A stretch of DNA of 64,000 bases from Aphanomyces cochlioides. Lineage: Eukaryota; Oomycota; Saprolegniomycetes; Saprolegniales; Verrucalvaceae. Both the position numbers and the translations under genes were made by a program. The notes beneath the pieces are model-generated. The model saw only the letters and a list, made by a program, of their open reading frames with translations. It did no database searches and was not told where the DNA came from. This document shows, piece by piece, positions 20,248 to 30,104 of the stretch; position 1 is the stretch's first letter; each line of letters begins with the position of its first letter. Location of the stretch: positions 372,001-436,000 of the forward strand of contig JAHQRK010000034.1 of the NCBI GenBank assembly GCA_019828595.1. Reading direction: 5' to 3'.

Positions 20248-21206
20248 ATGCGTCCGGCATCGCCCAGCAGCGTTGAAACAACAGGAGACACCACGACATC
20301 GGTGTCTCCCATGGAGATTGCGGACCCACCATCGACCCCACAAGACGAAGAGGGGTCCGCAGTCACGACCAGCAAGGTATCAAACATCAAATGAAGAAAT
20401 CATATTGACATGGCAAGTTAGACATCGTGCATCAAAGAGGAGCCTGCAGTTTGGTGCGATGAGAGTGTTGCGAAGCTCTTCATGTTGCGGTACAAGTCAG
20501 ATCTCACAAAGAGGTTTGAATCCAAAAACAACATGCAGAAAAACTATGCATACGAATGTCTTGCATCCGAGCTCAGTGTCTTCATGCAGCGGACATTCAC
20601 GTCAACGCAGGTCATAAACAAAGTAAGCCAATATATTTATACTCTTTTAACATATCGATTTGATTAGTTTGGACGAATGCGTAGATCCTGGTCGACCTCA
20701 AAGCCATCGAATCCTACGCCGACAGGAAATCAAACTAAGACTGATAGTTTGCCGAGTCACTACGACATAATGCTCTAGTACTGGTCGGAGAAAAGGGACA
20801 TGCAACGTGATAGTTTGGCCTCGACGGACGATATTATAAAAATACCCCCCATCAATTGCGATAAAGGTAGTTATCGTCAGATCTATTCTATAGTCAAGAT
20901 GAGAATGCAATTGAGATGGACCATGATTTCGAAGAGAAGCCGGCCCCGCAGAAACGCAGCAAGACTTTGTCAGAACCAAACAAAGAGGGAGCTGCAAACA
21001 AGAAATCAAAGACGACAGCCGATGCTATTGGAGAAGGTTTAGCTGCCGTGCGTGATGGACTTGTTTCTCTCAGGAAGTCGCTTGCTCCTCCTCCAGTCAA
21101 CTCTGCTCCCCCCACTGCAGCAACATTAGATGACGTGCTCGGTGCTATTCAAGCACAATCAACCTTGATGGCTCAACTTATTGCTGCAATTTCAGAGAAG
21201 AAGTAA
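20248..21206 (+). pseudogene. Harbinger accessory SANT/Myb-like DNA-binding protein, damaged
   Basis: Exon 1 (Met 20248) ends at an intron (GTATCAAAC...GTTAG). Exon 2 codes the trihelix: PAVWCDESVAKLFMLRYKSD ... NMQKNYAYECLASEL ... TQVINK. After a second intron comes FGRMRRSW...HYDIML. A TAG interrupts HYDIML*YWSEKRDMQRDSL where Glu would fit. The frame then changes before the C-terminal part (MDHDFEEKPAPQKRSKT..., 20916-21206), which ends in a helical tail (DDVLGAIQAQSTLMAQLIAA). In Harbinger elements this second protein helps import and target the transposase. It lies inside the inverted repeats and converges on the transposase. Confidence 0.75.
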
Positions 21207-21233
21207 ATCATAGAATACATGAGCTGTTGTTGA

Positions 21234-22362
21234 TTAACTCGAACGCCAATGCATATGCGCAATTGCCAGGCGCTTATTAACTGCTGCACGCCGCACAACT
21301 TTGTTCGTGTCAACCTCATTCTTGTCAATTGGTTGAGTGTGAATATTACGGTCATTGGGGAGGTCAAACAAGTCGTCATCCACGTGGAGTAACATATTAT
21401 GGAGTACAAAGCAAGCCATGGTGATTTCGACGGTTCGTTCAAGCGCGCGTTCATTCATCACAGTTTTGAGAATGCGGAACCGCTCTTTAAGCCGGCCAAA
21501 TGCACACTCCACAGGCATTCTAGTGCTTGACAGCTTAAAGTTAAACTCACGCTGTACTTTATTTAAGCGTCCACCTTCTTCATGGGGCAGGAAAGGAATG
21601 AGCAACCATGGAAAGAGAGTGTACCCACCATCGCCAATAATGTGAGTAGCAAGTGGAATTCTGTTGTGAATAGTGAGGCCAAACGTCGACATTTTCCAGA
21701 TCTTCTTGTCAGAATAAGATCCAGGGCGTATATCCACAGACATAAATCGCGTGGTTGAGTCCACCACAGCTTGAACGTTGAGCGAGGGATCCCCATAACG
21801 ATTATAGAAACCATCATAGTCAGCTGGCCTTTCAATATCAATGATCGTGCCATCTACAGCGCCTACAACTCCAAAAAAAACTCGTTTCCTCTCAAATCCT
21901 TGAGAAACACGATACCATTCTCCAGTACTAGTTGGTAGATATATCCATTCCCTTGAACGGGAGGCCAAAACGGAAGTCAAGACGTGGACAACATGAATAC
22001 ACGAAGACTTGGAAACGCCGAGAGCAGCCGCAGCCTCGCGGTATCCACCTTCACTGCCCAAGTAATAAAGCATCATGGCGACTTTTTTTGGCAAAGGAGT
22101 GTTTAGAATGACGAAAGTTGTAATCGTCCATGTAGTTTCGGAGGACATGGACGAGGTTTTGAAAGGTGGATTGTGAGCAGCGTAGATTTGTTATAAACCA
22201 CTGATTGTAGCGTTGGTCGCTGATCATTGCGTCGAACTCAATTTCGGCGACCGTGAGAACATTGTACTTGTCGTGACGTGCACCTGCTACTGCCACTGCC
22301 AGAGCTACAGCGACCGACGTGACAGCCGCCCCCAACGCAGCAATGACACTTGTGTTCACCAT
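21234..22362 (-). pseudogene. Harbinger (DDE_Tnp_4, HARBI1-like) transposase with one frameshift
   Basis: Reading on the minus strand, the N-terminal part (MVNTSVIAALGAAV ... LVHVLRNYMDDYNF) ends at SFAKK in a run of seven A. The frame resumes as VAMMLYYLGSEGGYREAAAA, so one extra A explains the break. Downstream are the HTH (ALGVSKSSCIHVV) and catalytic motifs: VGAVDGTII (first Asp), IIGDGGYTLFPWL (second Asp) and MPVECAFGRLKERFR (Glu). The C-terminus is intact. Apart from the homopolymer shift the protein looks complete, so the insertion may be young or the shift may be a sequencing error. Confidence 0.88.
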
Positions 22363-22535
22363 TCACAGACCCGAAGAATACAATCCAGTCAGAGCATTGA
22401 CCGGATATATGTTATCCGTAATGAACTTTCTGGTAAGGAGAGTTGACACGCATTGACACGAACATTCCCCGACCAGTCTCTTAAGCGTTCCTTGATCACT
22501 CATGACAGCATGGTTCAATTTTTACAATTCTAACG

Positions 22536-22626
22536 TACCTCGTTTTAATGACACATAAAATTTATTAGCATAATATGTGGAGCACCCAAATATGGAGACG
22601 CCAAGATTAAGTCTTTAAAACGAGGG
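22536..22626. mobile_element. Small MITE with CCTCGTTTTAA termini
   Basis: Left CCTCGTTTTAATGAC (22538-22552) and right GTCTTTAAAACGAGG (22611-22625) are inverted copies. TA precedes the left end; the right boundary is unclear. The same terminus occurs singly at 19764-19778 and 30291-30305. Confidence 0.5.
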
Positions 22627-22920
22627 ACTTGAATTATTCAATCAATTGTATAATGTATAATGAACCTCGGATTTATGTCAGAAATTCAAAACTCATTTTG
22701 ATGTGTAAACTGAATATTATAGTCAAATGCAACACTGGAATTCAGCCAGAATATCACAACCACACAGACGAACGAGCTTTGTGGAGTCTATTGAGATACT
22801 TTGCGTTGTTTAAATGCAGTTTGTTCGCAACAGATCACGATCTCCAGACGAGAACGACGACAAAGATGTGCAGAAACATTTATTTATTGATGAAGTATTT
22901 TCTATACGTACATTTACATG

Positions 22921-23095
22921 AATACAAATATCAAGTATAGTGCAATTTGCAAATAATTCGTCAAATCTACCTAACAAATTAAAATTTAAGAATACAAACT
23001 TCAAGTATAAAATCGTTTCAAATTGAATAAACAAGAATTTTGCGACAAAACTTTCAAAAATAAAACATCTTGTCTCAGCAAATACAAACTTCAAG
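22921..23095. repeat. Three copies of AATACAAAcTTCAAG
   Basis: AATACAAATATCAAG (22921-22935) and AATACAAACTTCAAG (22991-23005 and 23081-23095), 70-90 bp apart. They are the reverse complement of the CTTGAAATTTGTAT-type motif dispersed through the window. The surrounding DNA is AT-rich and non-coding. Confidence 0.6.
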
Positions 23096-23137
23096 TATAC
23101 TAAAAATAGAAAATAGATTGATCGCCACAGTGATATA

Positions 23138-23640
23138 CAGAAAAACCTGCTAGTTTAAACACCTCGGATAGCTAAACGCCTTTAGAACTGAACAGGTTTT
23201 CAATCCACGGACAGATTTCCATAAATGTAGACCCTGGTAGATTGAACAAAAACCTCTCATGCTAAACGAAGTAATTTGATCCAATATGAGTTGTCCAACG
23301 TAACGTCAGACCACATCGTTGGTTAGCTACACATTGTTAGTCTTGGTGGAAGGATGGTCGACTTGAGCATGGTAGACAAAGTCACCATGCTGAAGATGAT
23401 CGATGAAGGCACCCCATACGAAGACATCAAGAAGCGCTTCAAGTGCTCGGTTGAGACAGAGTAGAGTGTATTGATTGATGAACGACAGACGCTACTTATG
23501 GACTGATACCATACGGTAAATTAGTAACTTGAAATTTGTATGCCTATACAAACGCTTCGATAAAGCTATAGCTGAACACCTTTGAAATTGAACAAGAATC
23601 CCGCTCAACCGCGCGTTGTTCAAACAAGCAGGTTTATCTG
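23138..23640. mobile_element. TA-flanked 503 bp element with a truncated HTH reading frame
   Basis: The left end CAGAAAAACCTGCTAGTTTA and the right end, reading inward, CAGATAAACCTGCTTGTTTG are inverted repeats, each next to TA (23136-23137 and 23641-23642). Inside, from about 23354, is a short frame MVDLSMVDKVTMLKMIDEGT...IKKRFKCSVETE followed by TAG. It resembles the start of a CENP-B/pogo-type helix-turn-helix. An inverted, partly truncated copy with the same stop lies at 62472-63133, so this is a multicopy non-autonomous family. Confidence 0.75.
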
Positions 23641-23642
23641 TA

Positions 23643-25860
23643 CTTTAGTTGATTTGTCAAATGGGAAGAGAAATTACCTCCATAATTTAATGTAGACATA
23701 TTATAAAGTCTTGAAAGATCTGGTAGACAAAATACCTCTGAAGTACAATCGTAAATAAAGTTTCAAGAGACATCTTTTCAAATGTGTGAAAAGCGCCAAA
23801 CTTGTTCGTTTAGGCGGGATGCATCAGACACAGCGCGCCAAGCCACACCAGCTTGCCACCGGACGCCCCTCGATCAAAGGAAACAGACGCATCAGCGAAC
23901 CTTCTTCTCTTATAAGAAGAGACTGCATATTATCAATCAATCGGAATACCAAGGGCATAGGCTTGTTGGCCGGTATCCGGCCCAGAAATAGCACGCGGGC
24001 AAGGCCGAAGCGGTCCCGGGCATACTGGGAGCGCGGGCCATTTGACCTCATCCCATGTGAGTCCCGAAATCCGTACAGTAATGACAATTCGCATTGGCTG
24101 ATGGTCGACAATCATCCAAAAACATCCGGATACCACTTGTGTGGTTGAACGCAAATGTCGAAATGAGTCCCGAAATCCAAATATTTGATTGATGTTTTTG
24201 ACTGAAACTTTCTGAAGAACTTTCCTTGTTCCCAAAATTGAATGCATTTCTAGAACGTATAACCTTGCTTTTTAGATTGTAAGCTGTGGATATTACTCTG
24301 TACTGATTTCCCTCTCAGTTTTAAACGGGTGATATTTATCGAGTTTCACAAGTCATTTAATTGAATGAATATAAAAGTTTAGAGGCTACTCTCACTATCA
24401 GCCATTCCCATACTGACTTCGTGGTTCACAATGCCAGTGCGAGCCCAGCAGTTCACAACAGTGCTTTGGGAGACACACTTCCAAGCGTCTTTTGCCCACG
24501 ACATAGCTTCGACCAGAGGTACCTCGTACAATCTGTCTTGACGTCCATTCATCATTGAGTCGATTTGATCTAGAGCATTTTGCAATTGCCGTTGCTTTAC
24601 CTTTGCCTTAAAGGCTGCAATGATTCCCGCATCTTGGGGCTGTAGGTGAGCTGTAGTGTTCTTTGGAAGCATCTTCACCTTCACATTTTCCAGTTCAGCG
24701 TCGTCGTCAACCATATGAGGAGGAGCATTGTCCACAAGCAACACGATTTTTCGACCCTCTTCAACCATTCGAGCATTCAATGCAGACAGGTAGGTCTTGA
24801 AGATTCGTCCATTCATCCAACCCTTCTTGCTAGATTCATAATTGAAGCCCAGTTGGTGCGCGGAGCTGCCGTTGAAGCAACGAGGCCTAGCAGCTGTCCC
24901 TATGAAGAGAGGATCCACGTGATCCGTGCCTGCTGAATTGGTGGTAAGAGCGACGGTAATTCGCTTTTTTGACTTCTTTGTTCCAGGGACACGGCTTCTT
25001 GTGATCGAGCGGTGGGGCGACATGCAGTAGAACAGCGCTGTTTCGTCCATGTTGTACACGTTCGATGGGTCGTAGCTGCTGACAGTTCGAATCATGTCTT
25101 GTCGTCCTTCGCTCACAACATTTGGAGCCACTGAACCGGCCTCTCCATGTTGCACTTGGACGACAAGCCGTGCCTTATTTGAAATTTGTGGAGCCATCCT
25201 TTTGAGAATTTGATTGTTTCGGATTGTTGTATGTTCAGCTGTGTGCAAATCAAAAGGGCTTGCTTTCGAATAAGCTCCCCCGTTATGCAAACACCAAGTT
25301 CTTCGCAACGTAGCACCCAACCAACGAGCATTGTTTCGACTGCAGGGAGTGCGACTGGCCGGTCAATCGATCGCTCTTTACTATCAGCGCGGGTGGAGCG
25401 AGTAACTTGGCGCTTGATTATGTTTCCGATTGTTGCCTTTGTAGGCGGTTTTGCAAGGTTAAACGTTTCGGCCGCCCATGCTGAAAGCACTGAATAAGAC
25501 GCACCAGGACGCAGTGCATGTTCGAGGCACAACTTGTGCTTGTCATCCAATGTCATTCTTGCCTTCGTCTTCCTTGGGGTGGACATGTCTTCAAACACAA
25601 ATGATACAATTCAAATGTTTGAAAGTACTCTATATTTTGATAATATTAATTTGTAAAAATTATCAATTGTGGGCCGTTTAAAAGTGAGAGGGAAAACAGT
25701 ACTTGTGTGAACTGTACTTGGGTCAAATATTTCTCTCAAAATTGATTCCTGTATCAAATAATATTTGTGCTGGTTCTTCAATTATTTATTTCCAAAGGAA
25801 TTGAGCATCATTCTAATTTTCGGTTGTCGCATTTTTTCCCATTTGACAAATCAACTAAAG
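23643..25860. mobile_element. pogo/Tc1-type DNA transposon, 2218 bp
   Basis: Terminal inverted repeats are 24 bp and perfect, beginning CTTTAGTTGATTTGTCAAAT. TA flanks each end (23641-23642 and 25861-25862). It encodes one DDE transposase on the minus strand. The left flanking TA is also the right flank of the 503 bp element, so the two elements abut. Confidence 0.9.
24379..25586 (-). pseudogene. pogo-family transposase (CENP-B HTH + DDE_1) with one frameshift
   Basis: The N-terminus (MSTPRKTKARMTLDDKHKLC ... PTKATIGNIIKRQ) is a CENP-B/pogo N-terminal HTH. A second Tc5-type HTH region follows (ETMLVGWVLRCEELGVCITG ... FSKGWLHKFQIRHGLSSK). One missing base near 25152 shifts the frame from SSKCNMER to VQHGEAGS. 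The DDE_1 catalytic domain then runs on: VYNMDETALFYC (Asp 1), VLLVDNAPPHM (Asp 2) and LQPQDAGIIAAFK (Asp 3). All three acidic residues are present and the C-terminus reaches 24379. Only the one-base shift seems to inactivate it. Confidence 0.88.
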
Positions 25861-25894
25861 TATACCTCTAGGATATAAATTCCAAGTATAAAAG

Positions 25895-26189
25895 TTTCTG
25901 AATAAAGTTAATATTATCATAATATTGTCATTTTCAACCAAATTTGTGGTTTTGACCAAAATGCGAATTCGTTTTCAAATCGATTTCATAATACTGAAGT
26001 GGTGTGTGTCAGTGTGTGTTTTGCGTGACTGAGGTGGCTGATCGATTCTGATTGGCTGAATAATTTTAATTTTTAATTCTAGCCAATCAGAGAAGCCCGT
26101 TCGATTCTTCGAAACCTCGGTCGATTCAAACCGTTCCTCACAATTTTGTATCAAAAGCACAATATGATAATATTAACTTTATTCAGAAA
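25895..26189. mobile_element. MITE with TTTCTGAATAAAGTTAATAT termini
   Basis: The left end TTTCTGAATAAAGTTAATAT (25895 on) is repeated inverted at the right end (to 26189), about 28 bp long with one extra base. Its core contains a CCAAT inverted pair (CTGATTGGCT 26048-26057, AGCCAATCAG 26081-26090). Segments of it resemble 41540-41780 and, inverted, 62612-62862. The target duplication is unclear. Confidence 0.65.
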
Positions 26190-26291
26190 TTAATTGAAAT
26201 ATTATTTCAATTAATTCTATTTTTTGATCCCACTAATTTTCTGGGACACTTCAATGCTCAAATTCCTTGCACCGGCAGAATCAACGAAGCC

Positions 26292-28040
26292 ATGCAGCGC
26301 CGTGACAAAGCCAAGAATGGCGGTGGAGAGCTCCACTTGACGGTCATAGAAGCCCGCGGACTGAAGAAACCGCTCTTTTCTAGCATAAAGCATCCTTTTT
26401 GTGTCGTTCGGACTGCCAGGCGGCAAGAACAGCGCACAGAAACGTATGTTGAAGATGATGCGACTACGCCTTTCTGGAATGCGCTCTTTGTCTTCGACTT
26501 GGACGCCAGTAGTGCATTGGATTTCGATATCTTGGCGTCAGGTGGATGTATGCCGGCGAAATTAGGCTATGCTTCGATGGAAATTGACTTGGATGCGTGG
26601 CAAGACCGAGAATTGCGTGATGTTTGGCTTCCTCTCCAGATTAAACCCACGTACGTCCTACAGGTCAAGCACCATCATGCTTCAATCGTCTCATGTAGAA
26701 AATCTCAAGGCGAAATTCATGTCCGAGTCGAATTCAAGCTATCTAGCAATCTCTTCAAACATCCGTCGGTCATTACGTTGCCCGTCACACAACAAATCCA
26801 ACCCCAGCAAGTTCCCCAACATCCACCACCGGCTCCCCAGCCTAAGCAGGCTCCAGCTCGCCCTTCAGAGGTGCATTTGCAAGCACACTCAACGTTCGCA
26901 TCTGAATTATCTGCGAATCTCCTAGGAAGTAAAGCAAAACCCATTGAAATTGCCAACAATCGACGAGAAGAAGCCACAAAACAGCCCATCATCAGCATCC
27001 CCATTGTCGCTCAAAGGAGATCAAACACCCCCTGTGTCACTCAAAGCGTTTGATCACTTGTACTTGGCCCCAGCGTTGTTTGAAGTCCAGGTATCGCTGA
27101 GATTCAAGTGACAATCGACAGAGCATTGTAGACGCCACACTTTGGAGACGACGGACTGCAACCCGCGACGTACAAAGAGTCTTCACGTGTCTACCTTCAG
27201 CATGGCATGACACCCTCGGACCTTGCAACAGTGTTTCAGCGTGCATCAGCATTTCCAAAGGACAATCACCTTTTAAAACTGCTCGGCTTCACCTTTTCCC
27301 ATGGCAATTGGTGCGCGGTCCTTGGTTTTGCGCCACGAATCTCAGTGCTCCTTTCACCTGCTGGTTGGCCGTCGCCCAAGCTGCAGATTTCACTCGATAT
27401 CGCACGTGCCATGGTGCAATTGCACTCAGTCAAGCAAATCCACGGTATTTTCTTTATTTTTATTGATTGTTCATAATTGATAGGCAATATTCGCTTGGCT
27501 AACGTCTTCCAAGGCCCTGAAAAAGCCCGCTTGCATCCTTTCCCACGCCCTGCACTACCTGAATCCTTGGACGCTCTGTCTCTCCCTTGGTACGTCTAAT
27601 TCGTCTATATTCATGGTATTGATATGGAATTTCACAATGAATTGATGTAGGGCGGCCCCAGAAACTAGTACCGCAACGGTATTTGCCCCCAAGATGGATG
27701 TGTTTGCATTTGGCATGTTTTTGATCGAATTGGACACAGGGGTGGTCCCCTTCCAGCAAGAGGTATGTACTCTTTGATATCCTTGCAGTAAATAAACGCC
27801 GACATTCATAGCGTCAAGGAATTTCGCGAAGCGATTTCTATGGTATTCTCGATGAAGCATGCATCCAAGGCGCTGTCTCCCCCGCTTGCCTCCCCAAGAT
27901 TGTCTCGGTGGTACGTCATTTCATTCTTGAACGTTTTATCGAGTTATTGTGATTTCTTGTAGATTGTCAAGTGTCTGACGCTCTCCCCTTCAAAACGCCC
28001 ATCAAGTTTGAACGTCTTGGATTTATTAAGAGAGGTTTAA
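26292..28040 (+). CDS. C2 domain-pseudokinase fusion protein
   Basis: The N-terminal C2 domain reads GELHLTVIEARGLKKPLF ... HPFCVVRTARR ... TYVEDDATTPFWNALFVFDL ... LGYASMEIDLDAW. It is followed by a Gln/Pro-rich linker. After several short introns the frame continues as a kinase-like domain. It contains LLKLLGFTFSHGNWCAVLGF (hinge region), ISLDIARAMVQLHSVKQIHG|NIRLANVF, APETSTATVFAPKMDVFAFG, LIELDTGVVPFQ and CLTLSPSKRPSSLNVLDLL. The catalytic HRD is replaced by HGN and no DFG is visible, so phosphotransfer is unlikely. A scaffolding or regulatory role at Ca2+/lipid membranes is a guess from the C2 domain. The first intron is 26653-26699; the junction near 26930-27000 is uncertain (intron or shift). 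Confidence 0.75.
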
Positions 28041-28084
28041 GCAAGACATGCCAATTGATTGAACGTGCACGCAGTGTTGACAAC

Positions 28085-28727
28085 ATGAATGGTCATGCTT
28101 CGACAAAGCGCATACGCAGCAATCTGACGCGCCTTCAGGGTCGTCGGCAGACTTCATCGCCTTTCACCAGCGTCGGAATCGTCACTGGTATTTTAGATTG
28201 GCTTGTTGTGCTGTTATCCCGTTGATATCACCATTTCCAAGGAATCCTCCGTCACCTCACGCCTCCTTTTCACGATGAACATGACCATGGAATTGACATC
28301 AACTGCACTGCTCTCAGCAACAAGGTAAGAATCAAACCTCCCATCAAGTCTTGTATCCCCTCCATGCTTTCGAAGTGAAGATAGTTGCCGTGAACTTGGT
28401 AATTTCCCCTCGATGACTCTATTCACACTTTTAGCAGTTGTCGCTGAATTAAGTCGATCAGACGAGGTGCTTCTAACAACGGGACAACGCCAGGCGGCGC
28501 TGATTCCGATCATATCTCACCCGAACGCGTCAACCACGAGCTTCTTTTTCACACCCAAACATGCAATCCCATATGGAGACCGTCTTCTCGTCGCTCTTCA
28601 ACCTGTGGACGACCTCTTGGCTCAAAACGTCCTGCACTTGGACGCCTTCCTTCCTATTGTGACCGTCCAAGACTCTCCACCCGTCGTCCAAATTCATCCA
28701 TCGGCTCGACATGACGACGATCTCTAG
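28085..28727 (+). CDS. Possible multi-exon gene of unknown function
   Basis: From Met 28085 the frame reads MNGHASTKRIRSNLTRLQGR ... FTSVGIVTG. An intron (28192-28243) joins it to ILRHLTPPFHDEHDHGIDIN. A later exon reads VAELSRSDEVLLTTGQRQAA ... PYGDRLLVALQPVDDLL and ends at 28727. I could not resolve the middle splice. It could be the 3' part of the preceding gene if its stop at 28038 is bypassed by an unseen intron. No domain is recognised. Confidence 0.35.
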
Positions 28728-29060
28728 TCCTTGACGGAACAGCAACATATTCCTCGCGTCAAGACGGACAATCACCGCGTCACAAGGCCAACTCTCCTCT
28801 GACCGTCTCTGTCGTCGATCGCAATTCTTCCACATCTCAGTCGCATCTCTTTCCCTTTTTTTATCCACGACAAACCACTCTCAACTCATCCAACGCCGCC
28901 TCGTGGAGCCCCCCCGCAACCCCAAGCAGCTTCCCTTGCAAGTCCAGTCAAGTCTTCATTCCCCGTAGACTTTCCCCTCAAACTCTCGTTTGGACAACAT
29001 GGAGCTCGATTAAATTATACAACTACGACGTCGACACAACACCAATGGAATCGACAACAT
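28728..29060. other. Pyrimidine-rich intergenic, nothing recognised
   Basis: C/T-rich DNA separating convergent genes. No conserved motif or frame is seen. Confidence 0.4.
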
Positions 29061-30104
29061 CTAGAGCATTTCGTTGGCGACGGGGGCTGTCCAGTCAAAG
29101 CCGAGGGCGCTCAAGACGTCCTGGCGGTCTGCCGAGAGCGTCAAGCGACCGGCGCGTAGATCCTGGACGACTTGGCCGAGTTTCATCGCCCACACTTCGA
29201 CAGGCCATGCGTGGTTGTGCATGGGCACGGCAAACGCGCCATCGACGTTCAAGTGGCCAAACTGTTCCTTGAACGCATGGAGGGCGAGGAGGTAGTAGCG
29301 CCACATGAATTCCCGCCCGTCCCATTGGAATCCAACGGCTTGGAGCTGAGCTTTCCGTTCCGCCGCCATGCCGCTGACTTTGGTGCGGATGTTGTGCACG
29401 ACAAAGCCGAGTTTCATGCCCCACGTGTCTTGCGGCCATGGCTCTTGATCTTGCGGCACGACAAAGAACCGTGGGACGTTCGTGTGGCCATATAAATGGC
29501 GATATGTCGTCAATGCGGCAAGTTGCTTGGCCCAGTTGACGTCGTGAGCGTTCCAGACAAAGCCGAGAGCGTCGAGCTCGGCTTTCTTGTCGGCGGCAAG
29601 CGTTGCGACGGATTTGCGGATATCGTTGACCATGACGCCGACTTTGAGTCCCCAGAGCGCTTCAGGCCATTCGGACGACTGCGATGGGACGACAAACGCG
29701 CGGGGAACGTTTGTGTCGCCGTAGATTTGCTTGTACGTGTGCAGGCAAGCGAGTTGAATCGTCCATTTGCGTTGGGGGGCATCCCAGACGAATCCAATCG
29801 CGTCCATGGCGGCAACCACGTCCGGATGGAGCTTCTGGCGCTTATAGGCGTACCGAAACGCTGTGAAGTTGAGCGTCGAGCCACGCAATCGCGTCGGCCA
29901 CGGGTCCGCGTGGGGAACTTTAAACTTGCACGGGACGATCTGGTACCGATTGTGCGCTTTTTGAGCGTGGATGAGCTGTGCGACTTGGCAAAACAGGCGC
30001 TGGCTTTCCAGTGAGATCGTATAAGTCCCGCCAGCCTTCGTGGTGGTCAGTGGAGTGTTAAGGAGGAACCCAATCGACGCTTTGGATGCTTTTGGGCGCG
30101 GCAT
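29061..30104 (-). CDS. Helicase-Associated (HA) domain repeat protein
   Basis: 347 residues from Met 30104 (MPRPKASKASIGFLLNTPLT); the frame stays open upstream to an alternative Met at 30197. At least three tandem units follow the HA-domain pattern: W-x-x-x-L-x-x-L-x-x-Y-x-x-x-x-G-x-x-x-V-P, then WP-x-x-x-WG-x-K-x-G-x-x-V-x-x-I-R, then a GF-x-W end. Examples are YRHLYGHTNVPRFFVVP and WGMKLGFVVHNIRTKV. HA domains are thought to bind nucleic acid and are amplified in oomycetes and diatoms; here no helicase domain is attached. The coding sequence is visibly more GC-rich than its AT-rich flanks. Confidence 0.88.
   Translation of the reverse strand: MPRPKASKASIGFLLNTPLTTTKAGGTYTISLESQRLFCQVAQLIHAQKAHNRYQIVPCKFKVPHADPWPTRLRGSTLNFTAFRYAYKRQKLHPDVVAAMDAIGFVWDAPQRKWTIQLACLHTYKQIYGDTNVPRAFVVPSQSSEWPEALWGLKVGVMVNDIRKSVATLAADKKAELDALGFVWNAHDVNWAKQLAALTTYRHLYGHTNVPRFFVVPQDQEPWPQDTWGMKLGFVVHNIRTKVSGMAAERKAQLQAVGFQWDGREFMWRYYLLALHAFKEQFGHLNVDGAFAVPMHNHAWPVEVWAMKLGQVVQDLRAGRLTLSADRQDVLSALGFDWTAPVANEML

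Larger units (their letters stand above)
20019..22480. mobile_element. PIF/Harbinger DNA transposon, 2462 bp, TTA target duplications
   Basis: Terminal inverted repeats of about 30 bp: left GAGGCTGGTCGGGCAGTGTT (20019 on), right reading inward GAGACTGGTCGGGGAATGTT, both continuing CGTGTCAATG. TTA flanks both sides (20016-20018 and 22481-22483). It carries the two genes of this superfamily, convergently arranged: a SANT/Myb-like protein on + and a DDE transposase on -. Both are damaged, so this copy is probably inactive on its own. Confidence 0.9.

Noticed and set aside
22075..22100. Programmed frameshifting in the Harbinger transposase
   Set aside because: No slippery-site context beyond the A run is evident, and this superfamily is not known to need it; a simple indel is more likely.
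23786..24148. 120-codon + frame inside the pogo element
   Set aside because: It lies in the non-coding part of the transposon, opposite the transposase direction, with no domain; taken as chance in a GC-rich patch.
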